Part shown: positions 50,912 to 61,017 of the stretch, piece after piece | Numbering within the stretch: the stretch's first letter is position 1 | Layout: every line of letters starts with the position of its first letter | Source of the DNA: DATLWN01 sp963764315 | Lineage (GTDB): Bacteria; Pseudomonadota; Zetaproteobacteria; Mariprofundales; Mariprofundaceae | Direction of reading: 5' to 3' | Assembly (NCBI GenBank): GCA_963764315.1 | Contig: CAVXSB010000007.1 | Location: 1 to 64,000 of the forward strand | Length of the DNA: 64,000 nucleotides | The notes under the pieces: generated by a model | Told to the model about the DNA's origin: nothing | Database searches by the model: none | What the model saw: the letters and a program-made list of their open reading frames with translations, nothing else | Position numbers and translations under genes: made by a program

Positions 50912-53900
50912 TCAGTCCCTGGCGTCCATGTCCACGCCGACAATGCGCGAAACGCCCGGCTCTGGCATGGACACGCCGATCAGGCGATCGGCCAGCTGCA
51001 TGGTGATCTTGTTGTGGGTGATGGCCAAAAACTGCACATGCTCGGTCAATTCGCGCACCATCTCGCCGAAGCGACCGACATTGGCATCGTCCATCGGCGC
51101 ATCCACCTCGTCGAGGATGCAGAACGGCGCCGGCTTGATGCGGAAGATCGAGAACACCAGTGCCACTGCCGTCAGCGCCTTTTCGCCGCCGGACAGCAGA
51201 CTGACGTCCTGCAGGCGCTTGCCCGGCGGTTGGGCGATAACCTCGACGCCGGCGGTGAGCACGTCGTCAGAGTCCAGGCGCAGCTCGGCGCGGCCGCCGC
51301 CGAACAGGCGGGGGAAGGTCTGCTGGAACAGGACATTGGTCTGCTCGAACACCTCGCGGAAGCGCTGGCGGGTGGTGCGGTCGATGCGGGAAATGGTCTC
51401 GCCCAGCGTCTCCAGGCTCGCCTCCAGATCCTTGCCCTGCTCGGATAGGAAGCGTTCGCGCTCGGCGGCCTGCTCGTATTCCTCGATGGCCAGCAAATTG
51501 ACCGGGCCGAAGCGCTCCAGGCGCTCCTCCATGTCGCGCGCCTGGCTGAGTACGGCCTCCGGATCGGGGGCCTCATCCATGCCCTGGATACGCATGGTCA
51601 ACGCCTCGGCCGACAGATGGCAGCGCTGGGCGATCTCCTCGGAGAGGTCCTGCAGGCGCGCCTCATCGGCGGCGATGCGCACCGCCACCTCCTGGCGTCG
51701 GGATGTCCCTTCCTGCCACTGCTGCCGCGCCCGGCGCTCGGCCTGCTCCTGCTCATGGGCTCCCTGTTGCAGCGCATGACCTTGTTGGCGCAGCTCGCTG
51801 AGTTCGGCATGCATGCGATCGACATCGGCCGCCGCCTGCGCCAGCTGCCGGTCGAGCTTCTCATGGCTTTCGCTCTCGGCCAGCTCCGCCTCGGTGCGCA
51901 CCATGCGCTGACCGTCCTCCTCGCTCTGCCGGCGCAGTCGCGCCTGCTCACCCTGTAGCCGCTCGCGCTCGCGCAGCAGGCTTTGCTGGGACTGGTTGAA
52001 CAGCGCCACGGCCTGTTCGGCTGCGGCCACGCCCTCGCGGGCCTGGCCCATCGCCTGTTCGGCCTGCTTCATCGATTCGCTCTGGCGATCCAGCGCCTCG
52101 CGCGCGCCGTCGAGTTCGCTACGGTCCAGTGTCGCCTGGCCGTCGAGCTGGCCTTGCCATTGCGCCAGTTCCTCGCCCAGTTCCTGCTGTTCATGGTGCA
52201 GACGGTCCAGGCGTTCGCGCAGGGTCTCGGCCCCGGCGCGCAGGCGCTGCTCCGCCGCCTGGCCGTTGTGCAGGGCGCTCTGGGCCTCGGTGGTTTCCAG
52301 GTGGCGCTGCTGCCAGGCGATCTGCTGTGCCGTCAACGCCTGTTCGGCAGTCTCGAAGCGGACTCTTGCCTGCTCCAGCGCCGCCGTCTCGTCCTGCAGC
52401 CGGGCCTCGGCCTCGCGAAGCTGGCGCTTCAGTGCCAGGCGCCTGGCCGTCTGGTTGCCGGCCGGGGGGACCAGCCAGCCGTCGGCCTCCCGGCGCCAGC
52501 CGTCGCGGCTGACCGCGCATTGCCCTGCCGGGGCATCCATGATGTCGTCGACCAGCGTCACGGCGGCGAACATGCGGTACAGCGGATGCCCGGCGTCCAG
52601 TTGCAGCACCGCGGTCAGGCTTTCGGAAACGGCAGCAGCTGCGCCGGCCTGCTCGGCATACAGGGCGATGGGTGCATCGGCTGCCTGGGCCATGGCCTCG
52701 CGCCAGGCATCAAGGCCGGCATCGGGCGGCATGCGTGCGTCCGCGGCCCGGCCGCGCAGCGCCGCCGCCACCGCGGATTCCAGTCCCTCCGGAACCTGCA
52801 GTTGCTCGTCGACCCAAAGTCCGCCGCGCTCGCGGATCAGTCCGCGCAAGGCAGCCGGCACGTCCTGGCCGGACAGCTGCGCGCGCAGCTCCTGGCTACG
52901 GCCCGACAGCTCCCGCATGCGCGATTCGCCCTCGTTCAGGGCCTTGGATGCCGCCTCGCGTTCCTCCCGGCATGCGTCCAGGGCCTGCTGGGCTCCGGAG
53001 AGCTCCTGCTCGGCCTGTTGCAGGCGGCCGGTCAGGGCATCGATGGCGGCCTTGGCCTCCGCATGGGCGGTATCGGCCTGACGTTGCTCGTCCTCGGTTT
53101 GCCCCATCTGCTCGCCCAGGCGTTGCTGGCGCTCCTGCAGGCGGGTCAGGGAGGCGCGGATCTGCTCCTTGCGGCGGCCGGCATCCTCGAAGGCATGGCG
53201 GATGCGCTCGTAGGCGGACAGCAGTTCGTCGCGCCCCTGGCTCTGTTCGGCGTAATGGCTGCGTGTGGTCTCCAGCGCCTGCTGTGCCTCGGCGAGCCGG
53301 GCTTTCAGCACCTCGTCGTTCTGATCGGCGAGCCTCCCGGCGAGCTCCGTGTCTTCTCGGGTGAGCTGCGCTAGGCGTTCGCCGGCCTCGGCGATGCGCT
53401 GCTCCAGCGTGGCTCTGCGCTCGCTCAGGAGCCGGCGCTCGCCGGCCAGGCGTTCCGTCTCCTGTTGCCAGCGCGCACGCTCCTGTTCGGCCTGGCGCAG
53501 CCTGTCCTGCAGGCCCTGCACCTGCTCCTCATGGCGGATCGAGGACTGGCGTGCATCGGCCAGGGTGCGCTCGATCTGGGCATGGTGGCTGGCGAGTTCC
53601 GCTTCGGCGGTGTTGGCCTCGTCCAGTTCCCGGCGCCGGCCGGCCAGCTGCGCCTCGGCCTGCTGGTAGCGGAAGCCGAAGCTCAGCGCCTGCAGATCCT
53701 TGAACTCGTCCTGCATCTTCTTGAAACGTTCGGCGCGCGAGGCCTGCTGTTTGAGGCTGCGGCACTGGGTGGACACCTCCTCCAACAGGTCGGTGACGCG
53801 CTCCAGGTTCTGCCGCGTGTCCTTCATCTTGCGCTCGGCCTCGCGGCGGCGATGGCGGTATTTGACGACGCCGGCCGCCTCTTCGAGCAGCTCGCGCCGC

Positions 53901-54376
53901 TCCTCGGCCTTGGCCGTGATCATGCGCGCGATCGCACCCTGTTCGATGATGGCGTAGGCGCGCGTAGAGATGCCGGTGTCGAGGAACAGGTCGACGATAT
54001 CCTTCAGGCGCACCATCTTGCCGTTGATGAAGGCATCGGATCCGGACTCGCGGTGCATGCGCCGGCGAATACGGATCTCGTCCATCTCGTGGTAGGGAGC
54101 GGGCAGCTGCCCCGGCTTCACGGCGAAGGTCAGTTCGACGTCGCACATAGCCACAGGAGAGCGGGAATCGGAGCCTTGGAAGATCAGATCGTCCATGACG
54201 CCGCCGCGCAGCTGCTTGGCCGAATGCTCGCCGAGCACCCAGCGCAGGGCGTCGACGATGTTCGACTTGCCGGAGCCGTTCGGGCCGACGATGGAGGTGA
54301 TGCCCTCGCCGATCTCGATCTTCGTCGGGTCGACGAAGGACTTGAAGCCGGCCAGTTCGATGCGTTTCAGCCGCAT
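50912..54376 (-). CDS. smc: Chromosome partition protein SMC
   Basis: A 1154-residue SMC ATPase. Walker A GPNGSGKSNIVDALRWVLGE lies near residue 32, two long coiled coils flank a hinge near residues 500-660, and the C-terminal head has the ABC signature LLSGGEKALTAVALVFS and Walker B FCILDEVDAPMDD. It loads on DNA as a dimer, with ScpAB, to organise and segregate the chromosome. In many gammaproteobacteria zipA and ligA follow smc; here convergent cbbR does. Confidence 0.97.
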   Translation of the reverse strand: MRLKRIELAGFKSFVDPTKIEIGEGITSIVGPNGSGKSNIVDALRWVLGEHSAKQLRGGVMDDLIFQGSDSRSPVAMCDVELTFAVKPGQLPAPYHEMDEIRIRRRMHRESGSDAFINGKMVRLKDIVDLFLDTGISTRAYAIIEQGAIARMITAKAEERRELLEEAAGVVKYRHRRREAERKMKDTRQNLERVTDLLEEVSTQCRSLKQQASRAERFKKMQDEFKDLQALSFGFRYQQAEAQLAGRRRELDEANTAEAELASHHAQIERTLADARQSSIRHEEQVQGLQDRLRQAEQERARWQQETERLAGERRLLSERRATLEQRIAEAGERLAQLTREDTELAGRLADQNDEVLKARLAEAQQALETTRSHYAEQSQGRDELLSAYERIRHAFEDAGRRKEQIRASLTRLQERQQRLGEQMGQTEDEQRQADTAHAEAKAAIDALTGRLQQAEQELSGAQQALDACREEREAASKALNEGESRMRELSGRSQELRAQLSGQDVPAALRGLIRERGGLWVDEQLQVPEGLESAVAAALRGRAADARMPPDAGLDAWREAMAQAADAPIALYAEQAGAAAAVSESLTAVLQLDAGHPLYRMFAAVTLVDDIMDAPAGQCAVSRDGWRREADGWLVPPAGNQTARRLALKRQLREAEARLQDETAALEQARVRFETAEQALTAQQIAWQQRHLETTEAQSALHNGQAAEQRLRAGAETLRERLDRLHHEQQELGEELAQWQGQLDGQATLDRSELDGAREALDRQSESMKQAEQAMGQAREGVAAAEQAVALFNQSQQSLLRERERLQGEQARLRRQSEEDGQRMVRTEAELAESESHEKLDRQLAQAAADVDRMHAELSELRQQGHALQQGAHEQEQAERRARQQWQEGTSRRQEVAVRIAADEARLQDLSEEIAQRCHLSAEALTMRIQGMDEAPDPEAVLSQARDMEERLERFGPVNLLAIEEYEQAAERERFLSEQGKDLEASLETLGETISRIDRTTRQRFREVFEQTNVLFQQTFPRLFGGGRAELRLDSDDVLTAGVEVIAQPPGKRLQDVSLLSGGEKALTAVALVFSIFRIKPAPFCILDEVDAPMDDANVGRFGEMVRELTEHVQFLAITHNKITMQLADRLIGVSMPEPGVSRIVGVDMDARD

Positions 54377-54389
54377 GTCGTCTTCCCCC

Positions 54390-55073
54390 TCATGCCCTGG
54401 CCGGCTGCAGGCGGCCCAGCATCAGGTGGCTGACCATGCAGGCAGTGAAGCTGGAGGCCACGATCATGTAGAGCACGATCAACTGGGCGCTGGCCGCGGC
54501 CAGCGGCGCGGCACCGGCGAGCACCATGCCGACGAAGATGCCCGGCATATGCACCAGGCCTACGATGCGCAGTGTGTCCACCGGCGGGATCATGGCCTGG
54601 CGCAGGCCGAGCATGGCGCCGCCCTCACCGTCCATGCGGTTGAACATCAGCGAAATGGTGTTCATGCCGTTGGCCACCAGCATGCTCCCGAGCGGGATCA
54701 GCGAGCGCGTGTCGGCATGGATCGCCCCGGAAAATGCCAGCCAGGGCAGGGTGACGGCGCAGGCCGCGGCAAGCCCGAGGCTGGCCGCAGCCCAGGCCTG
54801 CTTCGGCTCGGGATGGTGCGAGGCGGAGGTGCGCGCGGCGATGACGCAGAAGCACAGCAGCAGCCCTGCTTGTAGCCAATGGGAGCGGATATCGAAGATC
54901 CAGTGCAGCACGAAGGCCAGCAACAGCAGTTGCACCGGCCCGCGCAGGCTGGCCACCAGCATGCGTCGGCTGAGCTCCAGTTTTTCGCGCCATGCCCACG
55001 CTGCGGCCCCGCCGAGCAACAGCCATGCGGCGGCCAGCCCGGTCAGCGTGTGGGGATCCGGCAGCTGGATCAA
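54390..55073 (-). CDS. FetB-like ABC exporter permease (UPF0014)
   Basis: A 227-residue protein with about six or seven membrane helices and the UPF0014 signature SLIPLGSMLVANGMNTISLM followed by GLRQAMIPPVDTLRIVGLVH and LPGIFVG-like MPGIFVGMVLAG. FetB with the ATPase FetA exports iron in E. coli. No fetA-like ATPase gene is adjacent. It overlaps glyS by 4 bases. Confidence 0.85.
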   Translation of the reverse strand: MIQLPDPHTLTGLAAAWLLLGGAAAWAWREKLELSRRMLVASLRGPVQLLLLAFVLHWIFDIRSHWLQAGLLLCFCVIAARTSASHHPEPKQAWAAASLGLAAACAVTLPWLAFSGAIHADTRSLIPLGSMLVANGMNTISLMFNRMDGEGGAMLGLRQAMIPPVDTLRIVGLVHMPGIFVGMVLAGAAPLAAASAQLIVLYMIVASSFTACMVSHLMLGRLQPARA

Positions 55074-57151
55074 AGTCGTGAAATATCCGCAAGCTTGAGG
55101 AACAGCCCGCGCAGGCGGGCGAGCAGGGACAGTCGATTGTTACGCACCGCGATATCATCGCACATCACCATGACATCGTCGAAAAAGCGGTCCACCGGAT
55201 CGCGCAGCCCGGCCAGCACGGTCAGCTGCCCCTCGGCATCGTCCGGGAAGCCTGCCTCGGCCTTCTCGAGCGCCGCATACAGTTCCCGCTCCGCCGCCTC
55301 GGCGAACAGGGCGGCATCGATGCCGGCAGTGGCCTCGAGCTCGGCCTTCTTCAGGATGTTGGCGATGCGCTTATTGGCGGCGGCCACAGCCTGTCCGGTC
55401 TCGGAATCGGCGAAGCCCATCAGTAGCCTGGCGATATCGATCTGGCGGTACAGCGGACGCTCTTCGTCGCCAGCCAGGGTCGCATCCAGCGTGTTGCGGG
55501 TGACGTTCAACTGATCGGCCATATGGAGCAGGCGCTCCTCGACGAAGTTGGCGACGGCCTGCTTGGTCTCGCCCGAGATGGCGATGGTGGCACGCTGCTC
55601 ATTCCATTGGCGTGCGGCCTGGTCGATGGCCCGGGTCAGCGTCAGCTTGGCCGGCATCTGCGGGTCGGACAGCAGGCGGATCAGGCCGATGGCGGCGCGG
55701 CGCAGGCCGTAGGGATCGGCGCTGGCGGTTGGCACCTTGCCGAGATGGAAATAGCCCAGGAGCTTGTCGGCACGCTCGGCGATGGCGATGAGTCGGGCCT
55801 CCGGGGTGGACGGCAGGGCATCCTCGGCACCGGCCGGCTGGTAATGCTCGGCGATGGCCGAGGCCACGCCCTGCGGCTCGTCCTGCATGCGTGCATAGAT
55901 GCCGCCCATATATCCCTGCAGTTCGGGGAACTCGTAGACGAGGCCGGTGGTCAGGTCCGATTTGCACAGATAGGCGGCCCGCTGCGCTACGTTCGCATCG
56001 GCACCGATGGCATCGGCCGTATCGAGCACGAAATTACGCAAGCGCGCCACCTGGTCGCCGACGGTGCCGAGCCCGTCCTGGAACACGATATCGTTCAGTC
56101 GCTCGACGCGCTCGTGCAGGCTCTCTTTCGGATCGCGGTCGAAGTAGAAGGCGGCGTCGGACAGGCGCGCGTTGACGACGCGGGCATTGCCCTGGGCGAC
56201 CTGTTCCGGTTGTTTTGATTCGATATTGGCCACGGCGAAGAAGTGGTTGGAGGCACTGCCGTCGGCCTTGCGCGTGATGAAGCAGCGCTGATGGTTCTTC
56301 AGCGTGATGCGGATGACCTCTTCCGGCAGGCGCAGGAAGTCGCTGTCGAACTCGCACAGGATGGGCACCGGCCACTCGGTGAGGTCTGCTACCTCGGCGA
56401 TCAGTTCGTCATCGGCGACAATGGACAGGCCGTTTTCCGCAGCGATGCGGGCCATCCCCTGGCTGATGCCCTCGATGCGTGCGGGACGGTCGGCCTCGAC
56501 CTTCTGCGAGCGCAGCCAGCCGAGCGGATCTTTGATGTCCAGTTCGCCCTGTCCGCCATGGATGCGGTGGCCGCGGCTTTCCACGCCGCTTTCCACGCCG
56601 GCGAACGAGAACGGGATCAGCTGATCGCCGAGGCGGGCGACGATCCAGCGCACCGGGCGGATGAAGGCGTCGTCGCGCGTCTCGCCCTCGTTCCATTTCA
56701 TGCGTTTGGGACTGGGCAGCTTGCGCAGGATGCCGGGCATGGCCTCGGCCAGGATGTCTGCGGTGGTGCGCCCCTTGCGGTGCACGACGGCCTTCATGTA
56801 GCGGGCCTTGCCGTCGCCTTTGTCCTCCAGCGCGAAATCGGCAACGGACAGCCCGGACTTTTTGGCGAAGCCCTCGGCGGCCTTCGTCGGCTGGCCGTCC
56901 TTGTAGGCGACGGATTCCGGCGGCCCCCAGACGGTTTCGTCGCGGTCGGGCTGTTGGGTCGGGCATTCCCCTTGGTAATAAAGGATGCGGCGCGGCGTGA
57001 AGGCTTCGTTGATGGTCGGGCCGTTCGGGGAGATGTCGTTGGCCGACAGCAGTGCCCCGATCTCCCGGCAAAGGGCTGCGTATAACTGCCCGGAAACGCC
57101 GGCCGGGATCTCCTCGACGCCGATCTCGATCAGTAGCGGTGCAGTGCTCAT
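55070..57151 (-). CDS. glyS: Glycyl-tRNA synthetase beta subunit
   Basis: A 693-residue protein with the typical start LLIEIGVEEIPAGVSGQLYA, the PSPKRMKWNEGETRDDAFIR region near residue 150, and a C-terminal DALR-type anticodon-binding domain. It pairs with GlyQ as an alpha2beta2 enzyme. It overlaps glyQ by 4 bases. Confidence 0.97.
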   Translation of the reverse strand: MSTAPLLIEIGVEEIPAGVSGQLYAALCREIGALLSANDISPNGPTINEAFTPRRILYYQGECPTQQPDRDETVWGPPESVAYKDGQPTKAAEGFAKKSGLSVADFALEDKGDGKARYMKAVVHRKGRTTADILAEAMPGILRKLPSPKRMKWNEGETRDDAFIRPVRWIVARLGDQLIPFSFAGVESGVESRGHRIHGGQGELDIKDPLGWLRSQKVEADRPARIEGISQGMARIAAENGLSIVADDELIAEVADLTEWPVPILCEFDSDFLRLPEEVIRITLKNHQRCFITRKADGSASNHFFAVANIESKQPEQVAQGNARVVNARLSDAAFYFDRDPKESLHERVERLNDIVFQDGLGTVGDQVARLRNFVLDTADAIGADANVAQRAAYLCKSDLTTGLVYEFPELQGYMGGIYARMQDEPQGVASAIAEHYQPAGAEDALPSTPEARLIAIAERADKLLGYFHLGKVPTASADPYGLRRAAIGLIRLLSDPQMPAKLTLTRAIDQAARQWNEQRATIAISGETKQAVANFVEERLLHMADQLNVTRNTLDATLAGDEERPLYRQIDIARLLMGFADSETGQAVAAANKRIANILKKAELEATAGIDAALFAEAAERELYAALEKAEAGFPDDAEGQLTVLAGLRDPVDRFFDDVMVMCDDIAVRNNRLSLLARLRGLFLKLADISRL

Positions 57152-58005
57152 TGTTCCACCCCCGCATAGGCGTGCGCTACGGTGCGCGCCAGTCCCCTGA
57201 CGCGGCCGATGAAACGGGCGCGCTCGGCCACCGAGATGGCGCCGCGGGCGTCGAGCAGGTTGAAGGCATGGCTGGCTCTCATGACCTCTTCATAGGCCGG
57301 AAGCACCAGCTGCTTGTCTGTCAGGCGCTTGCATTCGGCCTCGGCGCGATCGAACTGCGTATGCAGCCAGGACGTGTCCGCCTCGTCGAAGTTGTAAGCG
57401 GAGAACTCGACCTCATTGCGGTGGAAGACCTCGCCGTAGCTCACCTTGCTGCCGTCGGGGGCCTCGACCCAGGTCAGGTCGTAGATGTTGTCCACGCCCT
57501 GCAAATACATGGCCAGGCGCTCCAGGCCGTAGGTGATCTCGCCGGGGGTGCGCGAAAGCTCGACGCCGCCGACCTGCTGGAAATAGGTGAACTGGGTGAT
57601 CTCCATGCCGTTCAGCCAAACCTCCCAGCCCAGGCCCCAGGCACCGAGCGTCGGCGATTCCCAGTCGTCCTCGACGAAGCGGATGTCGTGCACCTCGGTG
57701 TCGATGCCGATCTCGCGTAGCGAGGCGATGTACAGGTCCAGGATGTCGGCAGGCGCCGGTTTCAGGATGACCTGGAATTGGTAATAGTGCTGCAGCCGGT
57801 TCGGGTTCTCGCCGTAGCGGCCGTCGGTGGGACGGCGGCATGGCTGCACATAGGCGGTGCGCCAGGCCTTGTCGTCGAGCACGCGCAGGAAGGTCGCCGG
57901 ATGAAAGGTGCCGGCGCCCATGGCGCTGTCGTAAGGCTGTTGGACCACGCAACCCTGGGCGGCCCAGAAGCGCTGCAGGGTCAGGATCAGTTCTTGGAAT
58001 GTCAC
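57148..58005 (-). CDS. glyQ: Glycyl-tRNA synthetase alpha subunit
   Basis: A 285-residue catalytic subunit: TFQELILTLQRFWAAQGCVV start, then GAGTFHPATFLRVL and YVQPCRRPTDGRYGENPNRL, the class II motifs of the bacterial heterotetrameric enzyme, and WEVWLNGMEITQFTYFQQVG. It starts divergently from miaB. Confidence 0.98.
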   Translation of the reverse strand: MTFQELILTLQRFWAAQGCVVQQPYDSAMGAGTFHPATFLRVLDDKAWRTAYVQPCRRPTDGRYGENPNRLQHYYQFQVILKPAPADILDLYIASLREIGIDTEVHDIRFVEDDWESPTLGAWGLGWEVWLNGMEITQFTYFQQVGGVELSRTPGEITYGLERLAMYLQGVDNIYDLTWVEAPDGSKVSYGEVFHRNEVEFSAYNFDEADTSWLHTQFDRAEAECKRLTDKQLVLPAYEEVMRASHAFNLLDARGAISVAERARFIGRVRGLARTVAHAYAGVEQ

Positions 58006-58211
58006 GCGGTTGTCACTCCCCGGCTACAAACTCGCCGTAGCTTAGCGTTACGCCGCTTGGCCTGCCAGTTCGGACGGCGATTGCCATGCCTGGTGGGGTC
58101 ACGGCCAGGGAGGAGTCGGTCGATGGCGGCCGTTTTTACATGCATGCAGCCACAGCCGGCGCGGCGCGGGGTTTGCCACCCGGCCCGCGGCTATTTATCC
58201 TTCATTGTTCG
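58006..58211. promoter_or_regulatory. Divergent gap between glyQ and miaB
   Basis: About 206 bases that must hold promoters for both operons. The plus-strand frame of miaB stays open through part of it, from an ATG at 58086, but has no ribosome binding site there. No T-box (not expected in this group) or other riboswitch was seen. Confidence 0.4.
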
Positions 58212-59582
58212 ATGATCGAAACAGACGCCACCACTCCTGAAAACCGGGCCCGTTCGCTGGATACGCTGTATATCCGCACCTACGGTTGCCAGATGAACGA
58301 ATACGATTCCTCGCGCATGGCCGATTTGATGCGCGAGGCTTACGGCCTGCGCCTGGTCGCCGAGCCCGAGGATGCCGACGTCATCCTGATGAACACCTGT
58401 TCGGTGCGCGAGAAGGCCGAGGAGAAGGTGTACTCGGAACTCGGGCGCTACCGCAAGCTCAAGGAAAGCCGGCCGGACATGATCATCGGCGTCGGCGGCT
58501 GCGTGGCCCAGCAGGAGGGCGAGCGCATCCAGAAGCGGGCGCCGTATGTTGACGTCGTGTTCGGGCCGCAGACCTACCACCGCCTGCCGGAGATGGTAAA
58601 GCAGATCCGGCGTGATCGCGTCGGCCTGGCCTTCACCGATATGCCGGAAATCGAGAAGTTCGACCACCTGCCAAAGCAGGCGGCCAGCGGGCTGTCCGCC
58701 TTCGTCACCATCATGGAGGGCTGCGACAAATTCTGCACCTTCTGCGTGGTGCCGTATACGCGCGGCCCGGAGCTTTCCCGGCCCGTCGACGACGTGCTGG
58801 CCGAATGTGCGGGGCTGTTGGACTCCGGCAGCGTCGAACTGACGCTGTTGGGCCAGAACGTCAACGGCTATCGCGGCATCGGCCCGGATGGCGAGGAATG
58901 GGATTTCACCATGCTGCTGTATGCGGTGGCCAGGCTGCCGGGGCTGAAACGCCTGCGCTTCACCACCAGCCACCCGATCGAGATGAACGCGGGACTGGCC
59001 GAGGCCTTCGCCGTCATCCCCGAGCTCATGCCCTATCTGCACCTGCCGGTGCAGAGCGGCTCGGATCGCATGCTCAAGGCCATGCACCGCGGCCATACAC
59101 GCGCCCAGTACCTGGAGACTATCGCCCAGGTGCGCCGCCATTGCCCGGATATGGCGCTGTCCTCCGATTTTATCGTCGGCTTCCCGGGGGAGACGGACGA
59201 GGATTTCGCCCAGACGCTGGATCTGGTGCGGCTGGTCCGCTTCGATTCGGCCTTCTGCTTCAAGTATTCGCCGCGTCCCGGCACGCCGGCGGCCAAGGCG
59301 GAGGACTCGGTGCCGGAGGCCGTCAAGGATGCACGCCTGCAGCAGCTTCTGGCGCTGATGCGCGAGCAGTCACGACAGGCGCATGCGGACCAGGTCGGCA
59401 AGACGATGGCGGTGCTCGTCGACAAGGCCGGGCGCAACGCCGGCGATATGGAGGGGCGCACGCCCGATTTCAAGATCGTGCATTTTGAAGGCCGGCAGCG
59501 GCAGATCGGCAGCATCGTGCCGGTGCGCATCACCGCCGCCTACGGCCAGTCGTTGCGCGGGGAGCAGGCACTTGCCGAATAG
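58212..59582 (+). CDS. miaB: tRNA-2-methylthio-N6-isopentenyladenosine synthase MiaB
   Basis: A 456-residue radical-SAM methylthiotransferase. The N-terminal UPF0004 domain has its three cluster cysteines (TYGCQMNE, NTCSVREKA, GGCVAQQ), the radical-SAM motif is EGCDKFCTFCVVPYTRG near residue 170, and a TRAM domain closes the protein. It modifies A37 of tRNAs reading UNN codons. The ATG at 58212 is chosen as the domain begins directly after it. Confidence 0.97.
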   Translation: MIETDATTPENRARSLDTLYIRTYGCQMNEYDSSRMADLMREAYGLRLVAEPEDADVILMNTCSVREKAEEKVYSELGRYRKLKESRPDMIIGVGGCVAQQEGERIQKRAPYVDVVFGPQTYHRLPEMVKQIRRDRVGLAFTDMPEIEKFDHLPKQAASGLSAFVTIMEGCDKFCTFCVVPYTRGPELSRPVDDVLAECAGLLDSGSVELTLLGQNVNGYRGIGPDGEEWDFTMLLYAVARLPGLKRLRFTTSHPIEMNAGLAEAFAVIPELMPYLHLPVQSGSDRMLKAMHRGHTRAQYLETIAQVRRHCPDMALSSDFIVGFPGETDEDFAQTLDLVRLVRFDSAFCFKYSPRPGTPAAKAEDSVPEAVKDARLQQLLALMREQSRQAHADQVGKTMAVLVDKAGRNAGDMEGRTPDFKIVHFEGRQRQIGSIVPVRITAAYGQSLRGEQALAE

Positions 59583-59606
59583 CGATTTCCCACCTCGGCG
59601 CACGGC

Positions 59607-60542
59607 ATGACGGTCCACCTCTCCCTGACCGAGTTGACACCGGATGCGCTGCGCATGCTCACCGGCGGCGACAACCGCATCCTGCGTCGCATCGAGGCGC
59701 ATTTCGACGTGCATGTGCTGGGGCATGCCGGCGACTGGCATGTCGAGGGCGCGCGCGCCGAGGCGGCGGCCGACGTGCTGTTGCGCCTGGCGGCCAAGGC
59801 CGCGCACGGCCGGCTGGACGATATGGATGTCGAGGCCATGCTGCGCACCGAGGACGAGGAGATCGAGGCGACGGACGACGGGGCGGTGCTGGTGGCCGGG
59901 CGCCGCCATGTGCGCGGCAAAACCCCGAATCAGCGCCAGTATCTCGAGGTCATTCAGAATCGTGTGTTGACCATCGCCATCGGTCCGGCCGGATCCGGCA
60001 AGACCTATCTGGCGGTGGCTGCGGCGGTGGCGGCGTTGAACGGGCATCAGGTCGAGCGCATCATCCTGACCCGACCGGCGGTCGAGGCCGGCGAGCGCCT
60101 GGGCTTTCTGCCCGGCGATTTGCAACAGAAGGTCGATCCCTATCTCAGGCCGTTGTTCGATGCCCTGTCCGACATGCTCGGGGTGGAGAAGATGAACGCG
60201 CTGATGGAGGGCGGGCGCATCGAGGTGGCGCCGCTGGCCTATATGCGCGGGCGCACGCTGAACGACGCCTTCATCATCCTCGACGAGGCGCAGAACACCA
60301 CGCGCGCCCAGATGAAGATGTTCCTGACGCGCCTGGGCTTCGGCTCCAAGATGGTGGTGACCGGCGACGTCACCCAGATCGATCTGGAGCACAAACGCCA
60401 CAGCGGTCTGGCGCACGTGCTGGACGTGCTGGACGGCGTGCCCGACATCGGCATCTGCCGCCTGACCGGGCGCGATGTCGTGCGCCATCGCCTGGTCGAG
60501 CGCATCGTCACCGCCTACGAAGATGCCGAGGGCCCGGCATGA
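59607..60542 (+). CDS. ybeZ: PhoH-family ATPase (YbeZ)
   Basis: A 311-residue protein: an N-terminal KH-like part, Walker A IGPAGSGKTYLAVAAAV near residue 128, and Walker B FIILDEAQNTT near 225 followed by TRLGFGSKMVVTGDVTQIDL. PhoH-like YbeZ works with the RNase YbeY in rRNA maturation. It overlaps ybeY by 4 bases. Confidence 0.95.
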   Translation: MTVHLSLTELTPDALRMLTGGDNRILRRIEAHFDVHVLGHAGDWHVEGARAEAAADVLLRLAAKAAHGRLDDMDVEAMLRTEDEEIEATDDGAVLVAGRRHVRGKTPNQRQYLEVIQNRVLTIAIGPAGSGKTYLAVAAAVAALNGHQVERIILTRPAVEAGERLGFLPGDLQQKVDPYLRPLFDALSDMLGVEKMNALMEGGRIEVAPLAYMRGRTLNDAFIILDEAQNTTRAQMKMFLTRLGFGSKMVVTGDVTQIDLEHKRHSGLAHVLDVLDGVPDIGICRLTGRDVVRHRLVERIVTAYEDAEGPA

Positions 60543-61015
60543 TCGATGTCATCGTCGACGATGGCGTGGACATGGCCCGTATGCCCGAGGCGGCGCGGGT
60601 GATCGAGGCGGCGCGGGCCGCCTTCGCCCTGGCCGGCGGGGAGGGGGAGCCTTCGCTGTGCATCCGCTTCGCCGACGATGCCGCGGTGCAGGCCCTGAAT
60701 CGCGATTGGCGGGCCAAGGACAGCGTCACCGACGTGCTGTCCTTCCCGATGCAGGACGGGGAGATCGATGCTGCGGCCTACCTCGGCGATATCGCCCTGG
60801 CCGTACCTTTCGTGGAGCGGGAGGCGGCACGCCTGGCGTTTCCCGTCGCCGACCATGCCCTGCACCTGATCGTACACGGCGTGTTGCACCTGATGGGTCA
60901 TGATCACGAGGACGATGCCGAGGCGGCGCAGATGCAGGCGCTGGAGCGGCAGGCTATGGCCGGGCTGGGATTGCACGATCCGTACCCGTTTGAGGAGAGG
61001 GCCCATGTGGGATAG
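60539..61015 (+). CDS. ybeY: Endoribonuclease YbeY
   Basis: A 158-residue zinc RNase. The metal site HGVLHLMGHDHEDD (three His) near residue 115 and the SVTDVLSFPM segment are both intact. It matures 16S rRNA 3' ends and takes part in ribosome quality control. corC follows after 2 bases. Confidence 0.97.
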   Translation: MIDVIVDDGVDMARMPEAARVIEAARAAFALAGGEGEPSLCIRFADDAAVQALNRDWRAKDSVTDVLSFPMQDGEIDAAAYLGDIALAVPFVEREAARLAFPVADHALHLIVHGVLHLMGHDHEDDAEAAQMQALERQAMAGLGLHDPYPFEERAHVG

Positions 61016-61017
61016 CT

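Noticed and set aside
58086..58211. N-terminally extended MiaB
   Set aside because: The extra 42 codons lack a ribosome binding site and any domain similarity, and the family start matches the ATG at 58212.
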